Source: Arcuatula senhousia (Eukaryota; Mollusca; Bivalvia; Mytilida; Mytilidae). Taken from it: a stretch of 64,000 bases of DNA. Below the pieces are notes generated by a model. It did no database searches and had not been told where the DNA came from. It saw only the letters and a list, made by a program, of their open reading frames with translations. Below are positions 30,390 to 43,200 of this stretch, piece after piece. The first letter of the stretch is position 1. Each line of letters begins with the position of its first letter. The stretch covers positions 20,876,103-20,940,102 of the forward strand of contig OZ020304.1 in NCBI GenBank assembly GCA_963971305.1. Direction: 5' to 3'. Both the position numbers and the translations under genes were made by a program.

Positions 30390-31867
30390 CTCGTGAGCGG
30401 AGGAAAAGGTTATTCACGTACATGGAAATGGTAAATAACACACTTTGAAAAGGCAAAATTTTCCAAAATAGCAACATGTCATCAAAAAGGTCCATAATAA
30501 GCCCTTCAGCCATTCTTATATAGAAACAAATGCTATCGCACGGAACACCTCATATCTGTAGGTGTTTAATTTTGTTGGCATCATAATTCATTATTGAACG
30601 ATTTGTTCCACAACCTCTTTACAAAATCAATATTTCATTTGAAATATGAATTTATTTACAAAAAAGTTTTTTACACACATTTCTGCTCATACAGGTCAAT
30701 ATATTTAGAACATTCATTATCACATAGAATATGTTAACATAATAAATGAGTTCATTTATCTTATATATCGCTTGTAAATGCCGATGCACCCATAATGCAT
30801 GACGAAAAGGTTACAAAATACATAAGAAAAGCTAAAAAGGGTCAATGCGTAATATATTACAACATAATAATGCAAATAAAGCGCAATTTGATAAAATGTT
30901 GTTTTTCATTTTCATATGATATTATTTTTAATCAAATGTTGCATCTACGTGAGGCGAAAAAACAAACACATGGATAACCAATCATTAATTGCATGAAATT
31001 AATATACATACATCTTTACATAAATATGTGTTACTGTTTTGAACATAAATTTAATAATCAGGCAAACGAAAAGAGGTTGTCAAATTAAGATAGCACGCGT
31101 AGAAATTTGATGTATTTTAAAAAAAGCAACACTCGAATATTCTATCGTTGTATATTTATTTTCAGACTCTAACTCTAAGCGATATTTTTTGTTGGTATAC
31201 ACGTAGGGTCACTGGTGGATTCTGCTAATGATTGTCTTTTATAGTGCCATATTTTGTTATGGTCGGTAGAGCCATAGTCTTGTTTTCTTTCTTATTGGCA
31301 TTTTACCTGAAAAAGTGTACTACTTAATTCTTAAATGAAGGAAATAAACTGATATTGATGCATTGTGCTGACAAAATTTTACGTGGATTGTTTTAAATTG
31401 AGCAATGGAGTTGAATGTCAGACAATCTGGTTGACGTTGAAACTAACTTTTGCCAAGGAATTTTCCTTCGAATTATAAGGGTCACAGAGACAGAGTTTTA
31501 ATATGGACACGTTTTGTGTTTCGGGTTTTACATGTGTAAAATGAATTTGAAAAAAAATATTTTCTATTCTAAAACGTATATTTGAAATAAATGGTTGTCA
31601 TCAATCTATCACCAGAAGGAGCGTCTATCAATACTGACCACTATACTTTCGCGCTAATGTGATGATGTAGTGAATCCTCAAATCTGGCCAAAACAGGCTT
31701 TGCAGTTTGAGCAATTGAATGAGTCTGTTGCTTTTCAAGATCTAGATTTAAAACTATTTGTAGCTGGTTAACTAGAAATTATTTGTTCAAATCGATTAAA
31801 TCCGAAGCTCGTTTAAAGTTAATGCAATAAAATAGTTTATTATAGTTCGATTTATTCTTGGAAAGTC

Positions 31868-32205
31868 TTGTTAGATTTTTATGCAGCTTTTGTAAGACAA
31901 ATTGAGTTGGGTTTGAGGTCTTGGAGAGATGATCCCTCTGATTTAGAAGTGCCTTTATTATCGAAACATGTTAAACAAGATTCATCAAAAAAGAGTTCAA
32001 ATTTGAAAAAAGGAAGCAAACCTTCTAGTTGGTATTGTGCTGCTTTCCAACGCAATAAGTGCTCTAAATCTTCCCCACATACAACTGTTATACGGGGAAC
32101 GGAGCGTGAGGTACATCATTTTTGAGCTACTTGCTTCAAAATTGATAAGATCAAAAGTGTACATCCGGAAAGATCTTCTGCCTGTCCTCATAGTCAAGAG
32201 TGACT
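31868..32205 (+). pseudogene. DIRS-like gag zinc-finger region (decayed)
   Basis: The frame has SSWYCAAFQRNKCSKSSPHT and EREVHHF; past a stop, ATCFKIDKIKSVHPERSSAC. The spaced Cys and His residues (YC, KC, PH, HH, TCF, HPE, CPH) are the pattern I know from gag proteins of bivalve DIRS-like elements. One internal stop separates the two halves. Confidence 0.6.
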
Positions 32206-32439
32206 AAATAATACAGTGCCTGTAAAGATGTCTATAAAAAGGCAGTTTTTGTTCTGATAGCCTGTTAAGTCCTGCCGAATTAATCAAATTTGTAAAGGTT
32301 CATAATGAAATTAGAAAATCTGGTTTGTACAATTGAGTCAAAAATGAATAATCTTTTTTATGATCAAATTTGATAAATTATTCTTATTATGAAATTTGTG
32401 ATTTTTTAGAATATGGATGGCCAGTTAGATTTTTTGAAG

Positions 32440-33660
32440 TGCCCTTTGAGTCTTCTTTTTGCCGTAACCACACAGGGGCAACTAATTTTCCCGATGATAT
32501 TAGAAAATATTAAAAAAAGAAATTTGCCATAAGGCTGTAATCGGCCCATTCAAATCCAACCCTTTTAGTGAACCTATTGCTATTTCTCCTTAGAATTTTG
32601 TCCCAAAGAAAAGTAGTTTGGAGAGAAGGGTTATTGTTGATTTAACTGATAATTTGCTCCGGCACCAACACTTTTGAGTTGGAGAATACATCAAAGCTTT
32701 AAATTATCCGTCTAAATTTCAAAATTGTTTAAACCCTAAGGTTCTTCCTACCCCAGACATAGGTTGAATATCTTAGTAATAATTTGGTTCTCCAGTTTGG
32801 TATTTTTGGTTAAACTGTTCTATGCTCTTCATATGCATACAGTGTTTGGCATTTTCAATATTTTTGGTAGAGTGCCTCTGATGAGTCTTGAATAGACGAA
32901 ACGCGCGTCAGGCGTAGCAAAATTTATTGTCTGGAACTTTGTTGCCATTTGTATTTAGTATAAATGACGATATTATGAAAGATTATTATTAGGAGAGAAA
33001 ATTTTTATTTTTTATCCTAATGTTGATAACATGATTGCTTTCATTAAAAGTAAGGGAAAAGGTTGCCATCTGTTTAAAAGAGACTTGAAGAGAGCCTTCA
33101 TGCAGACAAATATTCATTGATTCTGGTGACGTCCATCTTGTAGGTTATAAGTGGAAAGGTCATCTTTATTTTGACAGAGTTTTAGCCATGGGTTTACTTA
33201 CATTTGTATGAGAACAACTAATGCTATTAAGTTTTTATGCAAAAATAATAATATTGAAATTTCAAATTATTTAGATGATTTAGCAGGTTGTGAACACCCT
33301 ACAATAGTAATTTTGCTTTTGAATTTCTAAAACGTTTACTTAGTGATTGTGGCATTGAGGAAGCATTTGAAAAAGCTTTACCTTCAAGTACAAAAATGAT
33401 TTTTATAGGTATTTTGCTTGATACAGATAATTTAACAATTTCTATTGATGCCGATTGACTTAGTGAGATTTTGGATCTAGTTGACATTTGGTTGCATAAA
33501 GATTTTTGTTCGAAAAGAGATTTGCAATCCTTATTGGGTAAATTGCATTTTGTTTAAGAGTGTGTAAAACCGGGACGAATATTCCACTTCATGCTAAATC
33601 ATTTTGCTTGCATGTGATTTTTTAGTTGCTTATCAACGGGTATTCCGGTGATTTCTCATT
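32440..33660 (+). pseudogene. DIRS-like reverse transcriptase (decayed, split by a J-family insertion)
   Basis: In shifting frames: KAVIGPFKSNPF, SLERRVIVDLT, then after the insertion at about 32650-32960 KSKGKGCHLFKRDLKRAF, NNIEISNYLDDLAGCEHP with the catalytic YLDD, and RDLQSLLGKLHFV then CVKPGRIF. These blocks occur in this order in DIRS/YR retroelement polymerases. At least six stops or shifts make it inactive. Confidence 0.7.
32650..32960 (-). repeat. 359-bp family (J) monomer inserted in the DIRS-like RT
   Basis: Starts GCTCCGGCACCAACACTTTT and ends CGCGTCAGGCGTAGCAAAAT plus TATTGTCTGGAACTTTGTT. It separates RVIVDLT from the next RT block, so it arrived as an insertion. This is the least diverged dispersed copy relative to the array at the window's right end. 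Confidence 0.72.
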
Positions 33661-34639
33661 TGTTTCATGGACACTGACCAGTAGATTTACAAATTGATTT
33701 ACACAGACTGTTGCTTCTTTCGGAATAAGAAAGATTTACCGTTATATAGACGATAAAGAGATGTGGAATAAGTGTACGCGACGCAACCAACATTAAAGAA
33801 ACGGCAATTTAAACAATCACAATGAAAAACAGCCATTGAACCATCTTCTCCAGCATTAATCATTGTTGTTTCTTGACCATTTTTATATGCGTTACCGGTT
33901 GATAACCTTTTCAGACGGCGTTACTTTAATTTTCGGGCATAACTTTAATCATTAGATTCATGCCTATAAAACAACAGTGTTTTGGTATATTTCATATTCT
34001 TAAAAGCACATGTATGCACATTATATTCTTTAAAAGGGTAATTTCATTAGAGAAAAATATTTTTTATTGCTAATTTTTTATGTAACATCATTTTGTCATT
34101 AAGTTGGAAGAAAACTGAAACATTCTATCGAAAAATAATTTGCATCTTAAGACAGGGAATGGTTTCAAGTTTTCCTTGAGCCACGGCATTTAATATTTAA
34201 TTGAAATGGGTAAAGAAAAATGATACTCAAACATACCCTTTTTTATTTTCAATCCGTTTATCCCTTTTCAAAGTGTGTTATTAACCATTTCCATGTACGT
34301 GAGTAACCTTTTCCTCCGCTCACGAGTCCATACGGTGCAATTCAGATAGTAAATCTAGAACGTCTTCGTTTTATTGTCACCAAACCATCGTTACTTTTTT
34401 GTGATTTGTTTGTACAAATTTGTAAAAATTTAACATTCTTAACTGCTTTCTTTCGAATGAAATTTTTATAGAATGAAACTTAAGAAATCTAAAAAAACTA
34501 TTTACATGTTTTAATTCAAATCAGTATGACAAAACAATATCAGAGTAGCACATACCACGTTTTTGTTATTATTGTTCAGGGGTTGCCACCTGGTCATTTT
34601 ACCAACAAGTTTGAGGGCCACAAACATAGTGTCATTGTC

Positions 34640-34820
34640 ACAATTCCTATATAAGAATTTAACATCAAATATGGCTTCGAGTACTTTTCATTAAATACTT
34701 TTGGTTTTTGACCTTCCAATGTTTTGATTCGAACGCTTCTGATGAGAAGATGTTACTCCTTGAAATATCGATATACATCATAACCAAATTAACCTTTTTA
34801 GTCCCGTTTAAGAATTGTAT
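34640..34820 (-). repeat. Dispersed monomer of the 381-bp family (K)
   Basis: Complement of the unit at 46.1 kb: ACCTTCCAATGTTTTGATTC, TTGAAATATCGATATACATC and TTAACC with a GTCCCGTTT-like end. Confidence 0.6.
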
Positions 34821-36624
34821 TTACACAATGTGTCATTTATAGGCGAGCGGCGTAAAGGGCCTAGAAAAAAATTAAATTACCCCAAAACCCAATGGAATGT
34901 GTTCATCTATATCAAAAGTTTAATTTTTCAGCTTTCAGAATATACATATTTGACATTTGGAATCTGATCAGAATATGGAGAGTTTTAAGGTCAACGGTCA
35001 CTGCCCAAAACTGATTTTCTGCAAAATTTAAGAGAACTATATGTAAACAAATGTGGTTTGTTTAAAGTTTCTAATTAAATAGTTTACATTGCTAACATAT
35101 AGTAGGGTATGTAAAACATTCACTTCCAAACTCTTTGAAGAGTTCTATGACGTCGTATTTTCTATTTTTTGAAAAAGGAAAAAATCCTATGGTTTTTTGT
35201 TTAAAAGTTTACAATTGTGAGACAAAGAAATAAAGTATTTACTAATTTTACTCTCTATTTTTAGAACACTATCTTTTCTTTCGTTGGTAACAAAATAAAT
35301 AGCTAAAAGCGCTTATTGATTAAAAATATCTCGTTAAGATAGGTATTAACTTAACTTTAAAAGGGAATGAGTATCAAACTACAAAAAGTAGCTTAAAACC
35401 ATTAAGTTTAGTTCAGAAAGACACTTTTGCAAAGACGAAAATAAGGAATATCATTTAGAATTTTACTAAAACCTATAATACCAAATCGGCAAATAAAGCT
35501 TCTTAAAAACTTAAACAAACCCCGAATTCTCAGAAGACATTTGTACTAAATCAAAGGATTGGCTCTTAGAAAATATGTTTTTTACACGTCTACCAAACCT
35601 CTAATATGGTCAGAACATAGTGCAATTTGAGGTCGCAGATCATTGCCCGAAAACTGAATTCACTTCGAATATTAAAACTTACAAGCTTTTTATTCAAGGT
35701 GGAAAGGGGAAGGGGGTGTTTTGGCATAAAAATCACCCAAACATGAAAATGCAATAATTTTCCTCCGACGTGTTAATAAAATTAATAAAATGTGTACTTA
35801 TTTATGAAAGAAGAAAAAATAAGACGAATGATTCAAAGGATATATGAACTGGCTTTGGCATTCCTGATCCCTCAAATTGCGAACTGTAAAATATCTTTAA
35901 AGACATTGTGTTCTGACCCCATATCTATAATTTCAGTTTTTCCTTACGCATGTTTCGCCTGTAAAAATATTTTCTTGATACTCTGATTAAAAGCGTGGAA
36001 GACGACTAAAAACATAATTTATTTACATTATATTACAGACAGTGGCGGATATTCTGGCGGGGTGTTTTTCGGAAATCTCTTGTTTCAGGCACACATTTTG
36101 TTATAATTTCGTATAGATTTCAGGTAATTAATTTCGTCTGCCCCTCAGACTTGGTGGCAAGTTTGTACATAGAAACCCCCTCCTTTACGAACATTACTGT
36201 GTCTGCCGAAAGCCTTGTAAATTGTATTAAAGATGAAGCTACTAAAGTGTGAATACATTTTGTAAGTGTTAAATTATCTTTTAATACGTTTTCTAAAAAA
36301 AAAATAATGCTTAGTTTAAACATATTTTATTTGAAAAACTGAAGACATATAACAGTAACATACATACATATATAAGCAAAAGGATTCGGAAACAAGCTAT
36401 AAATAGCTTATATCAAGTCCGTCTCCCGTAATTGAAAAGAAAACAACTATTATAATATATTCATGCTACATGAAGGAATATGTTGAAACAATAGTTCTAA
36501 CAACAAAGAAAATGTTAAACTAATTTTAAAGGAATAGAGAAAAAAAATAATAAATGAAGAAATGAAGAAAATACATAAATTTCTATTATATTTATATTTG
36601 CGTGAAATGCAGAAAAAAAAATCA
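34821..36624. other. Intergenic stretch, nothing recognised
   Basis: AT-rich. The minus-strand frame 36323-36120 has neither a signal peptide nor a known domain. 36350-36620 may be the 3' untranslated tail of the LINE fragment just upstream on that strand. Confidence 0.4.
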
Positions 36625-36990
36625 CAAGAAGCGTTTACTTTGAATGATGAATTTTTGAACTTTTAGGAATATTTCAGTGTTTTGTTCAAGCGTTAGACCC
36701 TCTGAACCGTATAAAAGCAAATTAAGATTAACAGGAATATTGAAGTTTATAGACAAAATAGTATGGTCTCTAATATGGTTGTATCTGTTACACATAAGTA
36801 AAAAATGAGCAGTTGACTCTTATATGTCCACATATACAATTGGGAGAATCAATGAGGTTGCGCATGAAAAGGTGTTCATTTAATGAAGAACAATTCATAC
36901 GCAATCTTGTGTGATATATTTGCCCATAATAATAATGCTTCATCGGGCTTATATTGAGTAAAGATACCGGGTTGATCTTACGTTTGATGT
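36625..36990 (-). pseudogene. LINE reverse-transcriptase C-terminus (jockey/CR1-like)
   Basis: On the minus strand YHTRLRMNCSSLNEHLF then RNLIDSPNCICG gives the Cys-bearing C-terminal motif of many LINEs. One frameshift later CNRYNHIRDHTILSINFNIP, then LEQNTEIFLKVQKFI and IQSKRFL with a stop. A single shift separates the halves, so the copy is fairly young. The 5' part is missing beyond about 37060. Confidence 0.75.
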
Positions 36991-37299
36991 CTAATGTTTA
37001 CGTGCGTCATTATACAATGAATTACAAAATGTCCGTGACAAAATTTCGAATATTTTCGTCAACAATAAAGGCATTTTCTATATTATTTTCTTGTCGAACT
37101 TTTATACAATACAACACAACAAACACACCGCAAAAGTCAAGCACACCTTTGACAAAATTTTAAAACCTTACTTTTATCTGAAACTGAAGGTATGAAAAAT
37201 CAACAATGACCTTTATTAATTGCCCTGTCTCTAAACAACCACAAGATGTACAAACTGTTCATATTTACATTATAAATATATTTTATATATATTTGTTTA

Positions 37300-37578
37300 T
37301 GGAGCAACCTTTTGATTTTTATGGGGGAGGCTATGGATATTTTCCTCGTCCTGCCTTTTAATTTTCGAAAAAAGTCGAGCCTTGATTTGTTTTGCGCGCT
37401 TGTGCGCGCTAATTCTTTTATTTTTAAAGCAACTATTATTTTTCTAGCCAAAAATACCATCCTGCCTTTTTTAATCAAAGCACTATCCTGCCTTTTTATT
37501 TCTGGATTTTTGCCATCCTGCCTTTTTATTTCAAATTTCACCTTAGCCCCCCCCCATAAAAATCAATTGGTCGCTCCC
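37300..37578 (+). mobile_element. MITE family A, copy 3
   Basis: Same ends as copies 1 and 2 (TGGAGCAACCTTTTGATTTT; AAAATCAATTGGTCGCTCCC), TTA on both sides (37297-37299, 37579-37581). Confidence 0.75.
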
Positions 37579-37581
37579 TTA

Positions 37582-40126
37582 TTATCAAAGTCATATAACT
37601 ATAGGTACAATGGTCAAGCGGTACAATAATAGAATACAGAAAAATAGATACAGCAGACGGTTATGCAACAAAAAATGTCATTATACTCTATAATAATTCA
37701 GACCTTAATTCTATGGCTCTTAATATGAATTTACCAAGATTACCATTTATGATCAAAATTCAATCAATCAGTAATCAATCAAATTATATATATTAAACAA
37801 AAAAATTACTAATCAAACATATATTTTCATAAAGTGGAATAATCAAACTTTCATTTAAGTTAAAAAAAATCTTACGAGGTTTTCGGGTAATTTAAACTTC
37901 TTAATAAGACGACTTTTTTTTATATCCGGCGCTCAACTTTTAATTGTTAACTGTAAACCACCAGGTAAGCATGCGTAAGTACAATATGGAACGCTTTTAA
38001 TTTTGAATTGATACCCACCTAATTCAAGTAAAATAGTTGACTGAAAATAAATTCATAATTGAAAATAGATTTTTATGTGCTTTAAGTGGAATCAGTTCAC
38101 AGAGCCAACATATATAAAAATATTAAGTAATTTATATTGAAATATTAACTAATATGATTTTTCGTCTTTTCATGTGACACACTTGATAAATAGTCCGGCC
38201 TTGAATGGTATCGTTTTCAAAAAATATATTACAAAGTATGTAAAAGTTTCTTTTAAATACACAATAAGCCCCCCCCCCCCCCCGAAAAACATGCTTAAAA
38301 TGAACCATGAAATGATAATAAAATACACTCCAAGGCACACGGGATTTGAGCCAGGTAATTTTTACTAAGTCGAAAATATTTTCCTTATAACAAACTGCAT
38401 TTTCTCTATTCTAATTAGAAGCATGTAATTAATACGACTGTAGCCTGTTAGAAATAGTGAATATGAAAAATCGTTATTCAGTCAGAAAGGTGGTCAGAAC
38501 GAGACAAAAGAATATGCGCTCTTCAGTAAATAAGGTAGAATTTGATTCGGCATGTTTACGTAGTAACTATGGGCATTAAAAAGTTTATTAGAGCAACTTT
38601 TAAAATAAATTGTGATATAAAATATGTAAAATGAAAGTCAACAACACCGAATTTGCCTTGGTTTATTAAATTTGCAGCGTGAAAAGAGCACATTTCTCAT
38701 GTTAAGTGATATTATGGGGTCTGATTTCCTTTGTGACAAATAAAACATCATGCTCCTTAAAATCTGAAAAAAAATATATCCAACAGATAAGACTCCATTC
38801 TTTCAGATAAAAAATTCCTGAACCCGTCGCTATAGCGGTATTGATAAAAATGATTGTCAAAGTTGTGCTAATTTCATAAGTTATTTGTGAATCCCCCTTT
38901 CTAAATATAGAAATTTCATTCATAAAACAAATAAACATTGAGAGTATCTCATACCCAGCTAAAAATAGCAATGGTCTACTCGACTTCCTAAAATATTTTT
39001 TCTTTAATTCTGCAATATACAAGGCCTTAACTGGTGAAACTGTTTAAATTTTACTTTTTATTAATATAATGCATGTCTTTATAATAAAATGATTATAAGC
39101 AAATGTAAAATGACGTTTTAGAAGGGGGAGGTCTATTAAGTGAGGTTTGTTCGATTTGTAAAACTGTAATCGTCTCCCTTCATTTGCCTAGCAACGGTTT
39201 AGACTTGCTTGTGACAAAAAAAACATTTTTCTCCGATTTCCTTAAAATTTTGTCAACAAAAAAAGCAAAAGATTGGTCGTCATCTGTCAAAGTATGTAAC
39301 CCGTCGCACTTACCATTATTTTTTAAATTCAACATGTTTATCACCTTTATAGAGTTCCGGTTATTCCTTAGAGATAATAAATTCCTTTTTTGTCACAAAT
39401 TATTATTCCTTGCGTAAAACATCATAACTAAGAAAAAAAGAACAATATTTTGTCCATTCAATTGTTCCCGAACTTGAAAATAACCATGACCTACTTTTTA
39501 TTAATCAAAAGATTAAGTTGGTGATTTCAGCTCACCGCGTCATTCAAAATGATGTGTTTTTCGGATCAGTTAGACATACAAATTATTTACAAGGGAGATA
39601 ATATTTTGTCACCACCTATCTGACTGTATTGGGTTAGTAAAATTATTAGACTCAATTTGCATAATATATAAATTGTTAGTAAAAACTATTTGGTTTGATT
39701 AGCGTGTTCCTATGAGTGAAAAAATACACATACTAAAACGGATATAAAACGTTATGCTGTGTATCTATATTTCAAGAATCAGCAGCAAAATCTTGACTTG
39801 CAAACAATATTAACAATGATGTTAAAAAAGTTAAAATATAGATATTTCGGACATTTGTTTACATCTTTCTACAGTATATCAAATACTGCTTACGTTATGA
39901 CGTAGTTATCTTAGCCAAAGTATGTTATTCGAAATAATGTTAAAACAAGCAAAAAAGAATTTATATACATTGCAACACATTGAATAATACAAATTACAAT
40001 TAATAAAGAAGAACTACAAAATGGAACATTTAAAAAATATGTACAGTATACATTGGACTGAGGTTGGTTCACTAATAAGCAGGGTAACTTGTTGTTTACA
40101 TTGTTCTAATATGCCATGTAATGCTT
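37582..40126. other. Intergenic stretch between genes 1 and 2
   Basis: No confident gene. It contains a C-run at 38270-38283 and, near 38328, CACTCCAAGG ... GGTAATTTTTACTAA, which also occurs at the end of the orphan Ig-like relic at 4.3 kb. The frames at 39022-38702 (minus) and 39184-39417 (plus) share GTGACAAA and AAACAT blocks and look like diverged copies of one repeat, not genes. The leader exon of gene 1 may be hidden here. Confidence 0.4.
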
Positions 40127-40260
40127 TTAAACACGATATGATACGATTTGATTGTCAGTTGAGCTGTTATTCGTAGAAGTTCTTGAAGCCGCCTTTACTA
40201 CTTTTTTTCGAAGAGAACTGTAGAGTATTGCACCTCTTTCTTTAAGTGTCGCACCTCTTT
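40127..40260 (-). CDS. Gene 2 exon: short cytoplasmic tail with ITIM-like motif
   Basis: The acceptor TTTATAG|AAAGAGG gives 44 codons to a TAA at 40129-40127. The tail starts ERGATLKERG and contains AILYSSL: Ile-Leu-Tyr-Ser-Ser-Leu fits the ITIM consensus I/V/L/S-x-Y-x-x-L/V/I. It then has a basic stretch RKKVVK and ends IVSYRV. Joining the transmembrane exon in phase 1 keeps the frame. The same frame runs back upstream but crosses a J-family repeat, so the acceptor is needed. Confidence 0.75.
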
Positions 40261-43200
40261 CTATAAAACATGGAATATAATATCTTAACAAAAATGTAAA
40301 GTTGCAATCAAATAACGTTAAGCGGGTTATTTTTGCGACATTTGAGTCATGTGGTATAAAACAAAATATTGTATCTTCGTAACTATATAATGTGTTTATA
40401 TATGCTTGCGTTTTATGGGTTATTTTGTGGGGTTCCTTTTGCGATTTCTGCATCCCCTTACCAAAATTAGCTGAAATTAAACCCCTGCACAACAACCTTT
40501 TACTGGTTTATGCTCTCCATAATCATATAGTGTGTGGCTTTTTCTATATTTTGGGTAAAGCACCTATTATGAGTCTTAAATAGACAAAACGCCCGTCAGG
40601 CGTAGCAAATTTTTTTGCCTGGAACTTTGTTATCATTTTTATTGCTAATCATTTTTGAATTGTGAAAAAAACACTTATTTTTGTTCCATGTTCGGTAATT
40701 TTGTTATTACCTCTATCTTTAGAAACTATTATCAAAGTGACGTTTTAAAAAAAACACGCCTTCTCTAAAGATTTATGTACAAACATGTAACATACGGCTA
40801 AGTTTAGATTTAGTTTATCATACTTTATACATATTATACATACCTGTTTTCCTAAAAAGATAAATAGCCACCACTACAATCAATGTTAAAATAACTAGTA
40901 AAACCACAACTATAATTATGACCGTTTTCTCTATAGATGTCTTCTCCGTAGGCCTTTTCGGTTTTTCGCATCCATCTGAAAAGAAGCAATTAGATATCGG
41001 ATTTTATATATTTTTCCTCTGTGAAAAGATTTTCCTCAGACTTTGTTGTATGATGACATGGATGATTTTTAACTACTTTTCATTTAATTTTAGGTCTAGT
41101 CTATTTCTTTGCGACAAAAAGGTGTTTTTCTTTAGGCCTTATTTATTGATTTTTATTCCAGTCGCGCATCTGTGAATTTCCACACGCTCAGCTATAAATG
41201 CTGAACCAAAATTTGGTGACTGAAAAAAACAAAACTTGCAAGTATATGATGGCACAATGACCATAAAAAAGGTCACACATCATTGATATTTACATTTCAA
41301 CCTGGACTCCCAACATTTTAGACGTTAACTTCGCTGAGGTTGAGATAATTCTCGAAATGGTCATATCCACACTATGCCATGTTGGTACTCTATGAAATGT
41401 TATTTCCCGTGCCGGGTACTGTTATTTCCCCAATTGTGCATCACGTGGTTTTCTCATATTGATTACCGACACCTAAATTTAAAGATTCTGAAGCAAAACG
41501 GTATTGCTAAGCTGTAAAATGGAAAGTATATTACTTTTATGAACATTTCAAATCAAACCTTTAAAAATTGAAAAGTAAAAATGTCTGTGTAAACTTTTCT
41601 TTGATATTTCTTGCTGGAAAATTAGCACATTAACTGAAATATTTGATTGATTGTCTCTAAAAAACAAATAAAACAATGACCATGCATTAAATCATGAATA
41701 AAACCTTTTATAAAAATCATTTTTCTTTCTTTCTCATGCGTTTTGATATCGACATCGATATTATTTGTTGTGATTTTCAACGATTAGTTGCGGTGGGTAA
41801 TTTCAAAATTGTACTGTTATTTCGCGTGGCAAATATGCATGAGGTACTGTTATTTCCTGTGGTTTGGTACTGATATTTCATGTGATTACTTAAAACTTTG
41901 TTCAATTTTTTGCAAGAATTGAAGGTTAACAATTGAACAAGCATTCTGAGAGTATTGCAAAACAATACATAGTCCCCCTACCGGCGTCATATTTCAGTCT
42001 CTGGTAAAAATTAGTGTTAAACTTGATCAGTTTATTATTTACAAAAGTGTTAATAAAAAAAGTGCAGTTAACAAACTTCAGTAATTTCTTAAAGTTCAAA
42101 GGACCCGTAAAAATGCGCAAACCGGATCAAAACGCGAACTTGATCTGTAACTCGTTATGGTAGACTCACATATAAAAAATAAGTTCATTATCTGCAAGGG
42201 CTTAGTACAAAAAGTGCGGACAACTGAGGCGTGACGGACAGCTAGACGTGTAAACCTTTAGTCCCTTTCGACCGTCGCCGATAGGGAACTAAAAAACACT
42301 AGATATTCTAGACAGTGCACCTAAGTTTGTGAGGTGGAAGACCAATTCATATGCACATGACCATTATTTTGCGACTCGTTACCAAAACAAAACAGTTTAC
42401 CTTTAAAAAGTAAACCAGAGGTTCTCTCAGTCTAGATTGTTCTATGTAGCCCTGGTCCGCCTGAGTTCAGACCAAACCATATTTAGAGCGGACCGTGAGT
42501 AGACCAGTCTCGAAGCAGACCAGATTAGAAAAAGTACCAAATTAAGAATGAACTTTTGATCAGACTGTGACCCGCCAATTACAAATAAATACTACCCCCC
42601 CCCCCCCCTCCCACAAAAAAAGAAGATAAAAACAACAACCTAAAACAACAAACAAAAACAAAAAAATAAGTAATAAGATAAAATATTCAAATAGAAAGTG
42701 CGACTAAGGGTCTTGGGATTCTGATGTCGGGTCAGTGCTCAGCCCACAGAGCGACCAAGTGTGTACCCTAGGTGGCTGAATAGGGTGGCCCTCGTCCGCG
42801 GGGGTTGTCAGGTCTATAATACGGAAACCCTGACCGCCGACCATAGTGGGCCAACGTGTGTGGAGAGTGCCACGCTTCATGCACGTAAAAGACCCCTTTG
42901 TGGACCGCCAAGTAGTGCACCACATAGGCTAAATTTTCCGCCCCTATCCACCCCTCCCCTTTTTTCTGTGGTTCTTCAAAATTTACCGGTCCTTTGTTTC
43001 CCACCCCATCCCCATATTTCATTTATCATCATCATTTCATGTTCATTTTATCATCCTTTTCATGTTCATCGCCTGTAAATAACCTATATAGCGTTGCACG
43101 GGCGTAAAACACCAACTCACTCACTCACTCACTCAAATAGAAAGTTAACGTACATATCAACATGTATTATTGAAAGTCCAATGGAGATTTATTAAGAGGT

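Larger units (their letters stand above)
30390..34340 (+). mobile_element. DIRS-like retroelement between inverted terminal repeats (decayed)
   Basis: About 75-base inverted repeats (left CCGTATGGACTCGTGAGCGG ... ACACACTTTGAAAAGG at 30393-30465; right complement at 34261-34340) enclose a degenerate gag-like and RT region in plus orientation. DIRS elements are known to carry inverted terminal repeats, so these arms could be their ends. The link between arms and ORFs is inferred from enclosure only; no tyrosine recombinase was recognised. Confidence 0.5.

Noticed and set aside
38702..39022. 106-residue minus-strand frame with a hydrophobic segment, as the transmembrane exon of another receptor
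   Set aside because: The hydrophobic run is interrupted by charged residues, no donor fits phase 1, and part of the sequence resembles a repeat at 39.2 kb.
42597..42612. Long C-runs here and at 5858, 38270 and 26007 as regulatory G-quadruplex sites
   Set aside because: They are parts of the MITE or element G ends, or isolated homopolymers. Single runs do not make a quadruplex motif.
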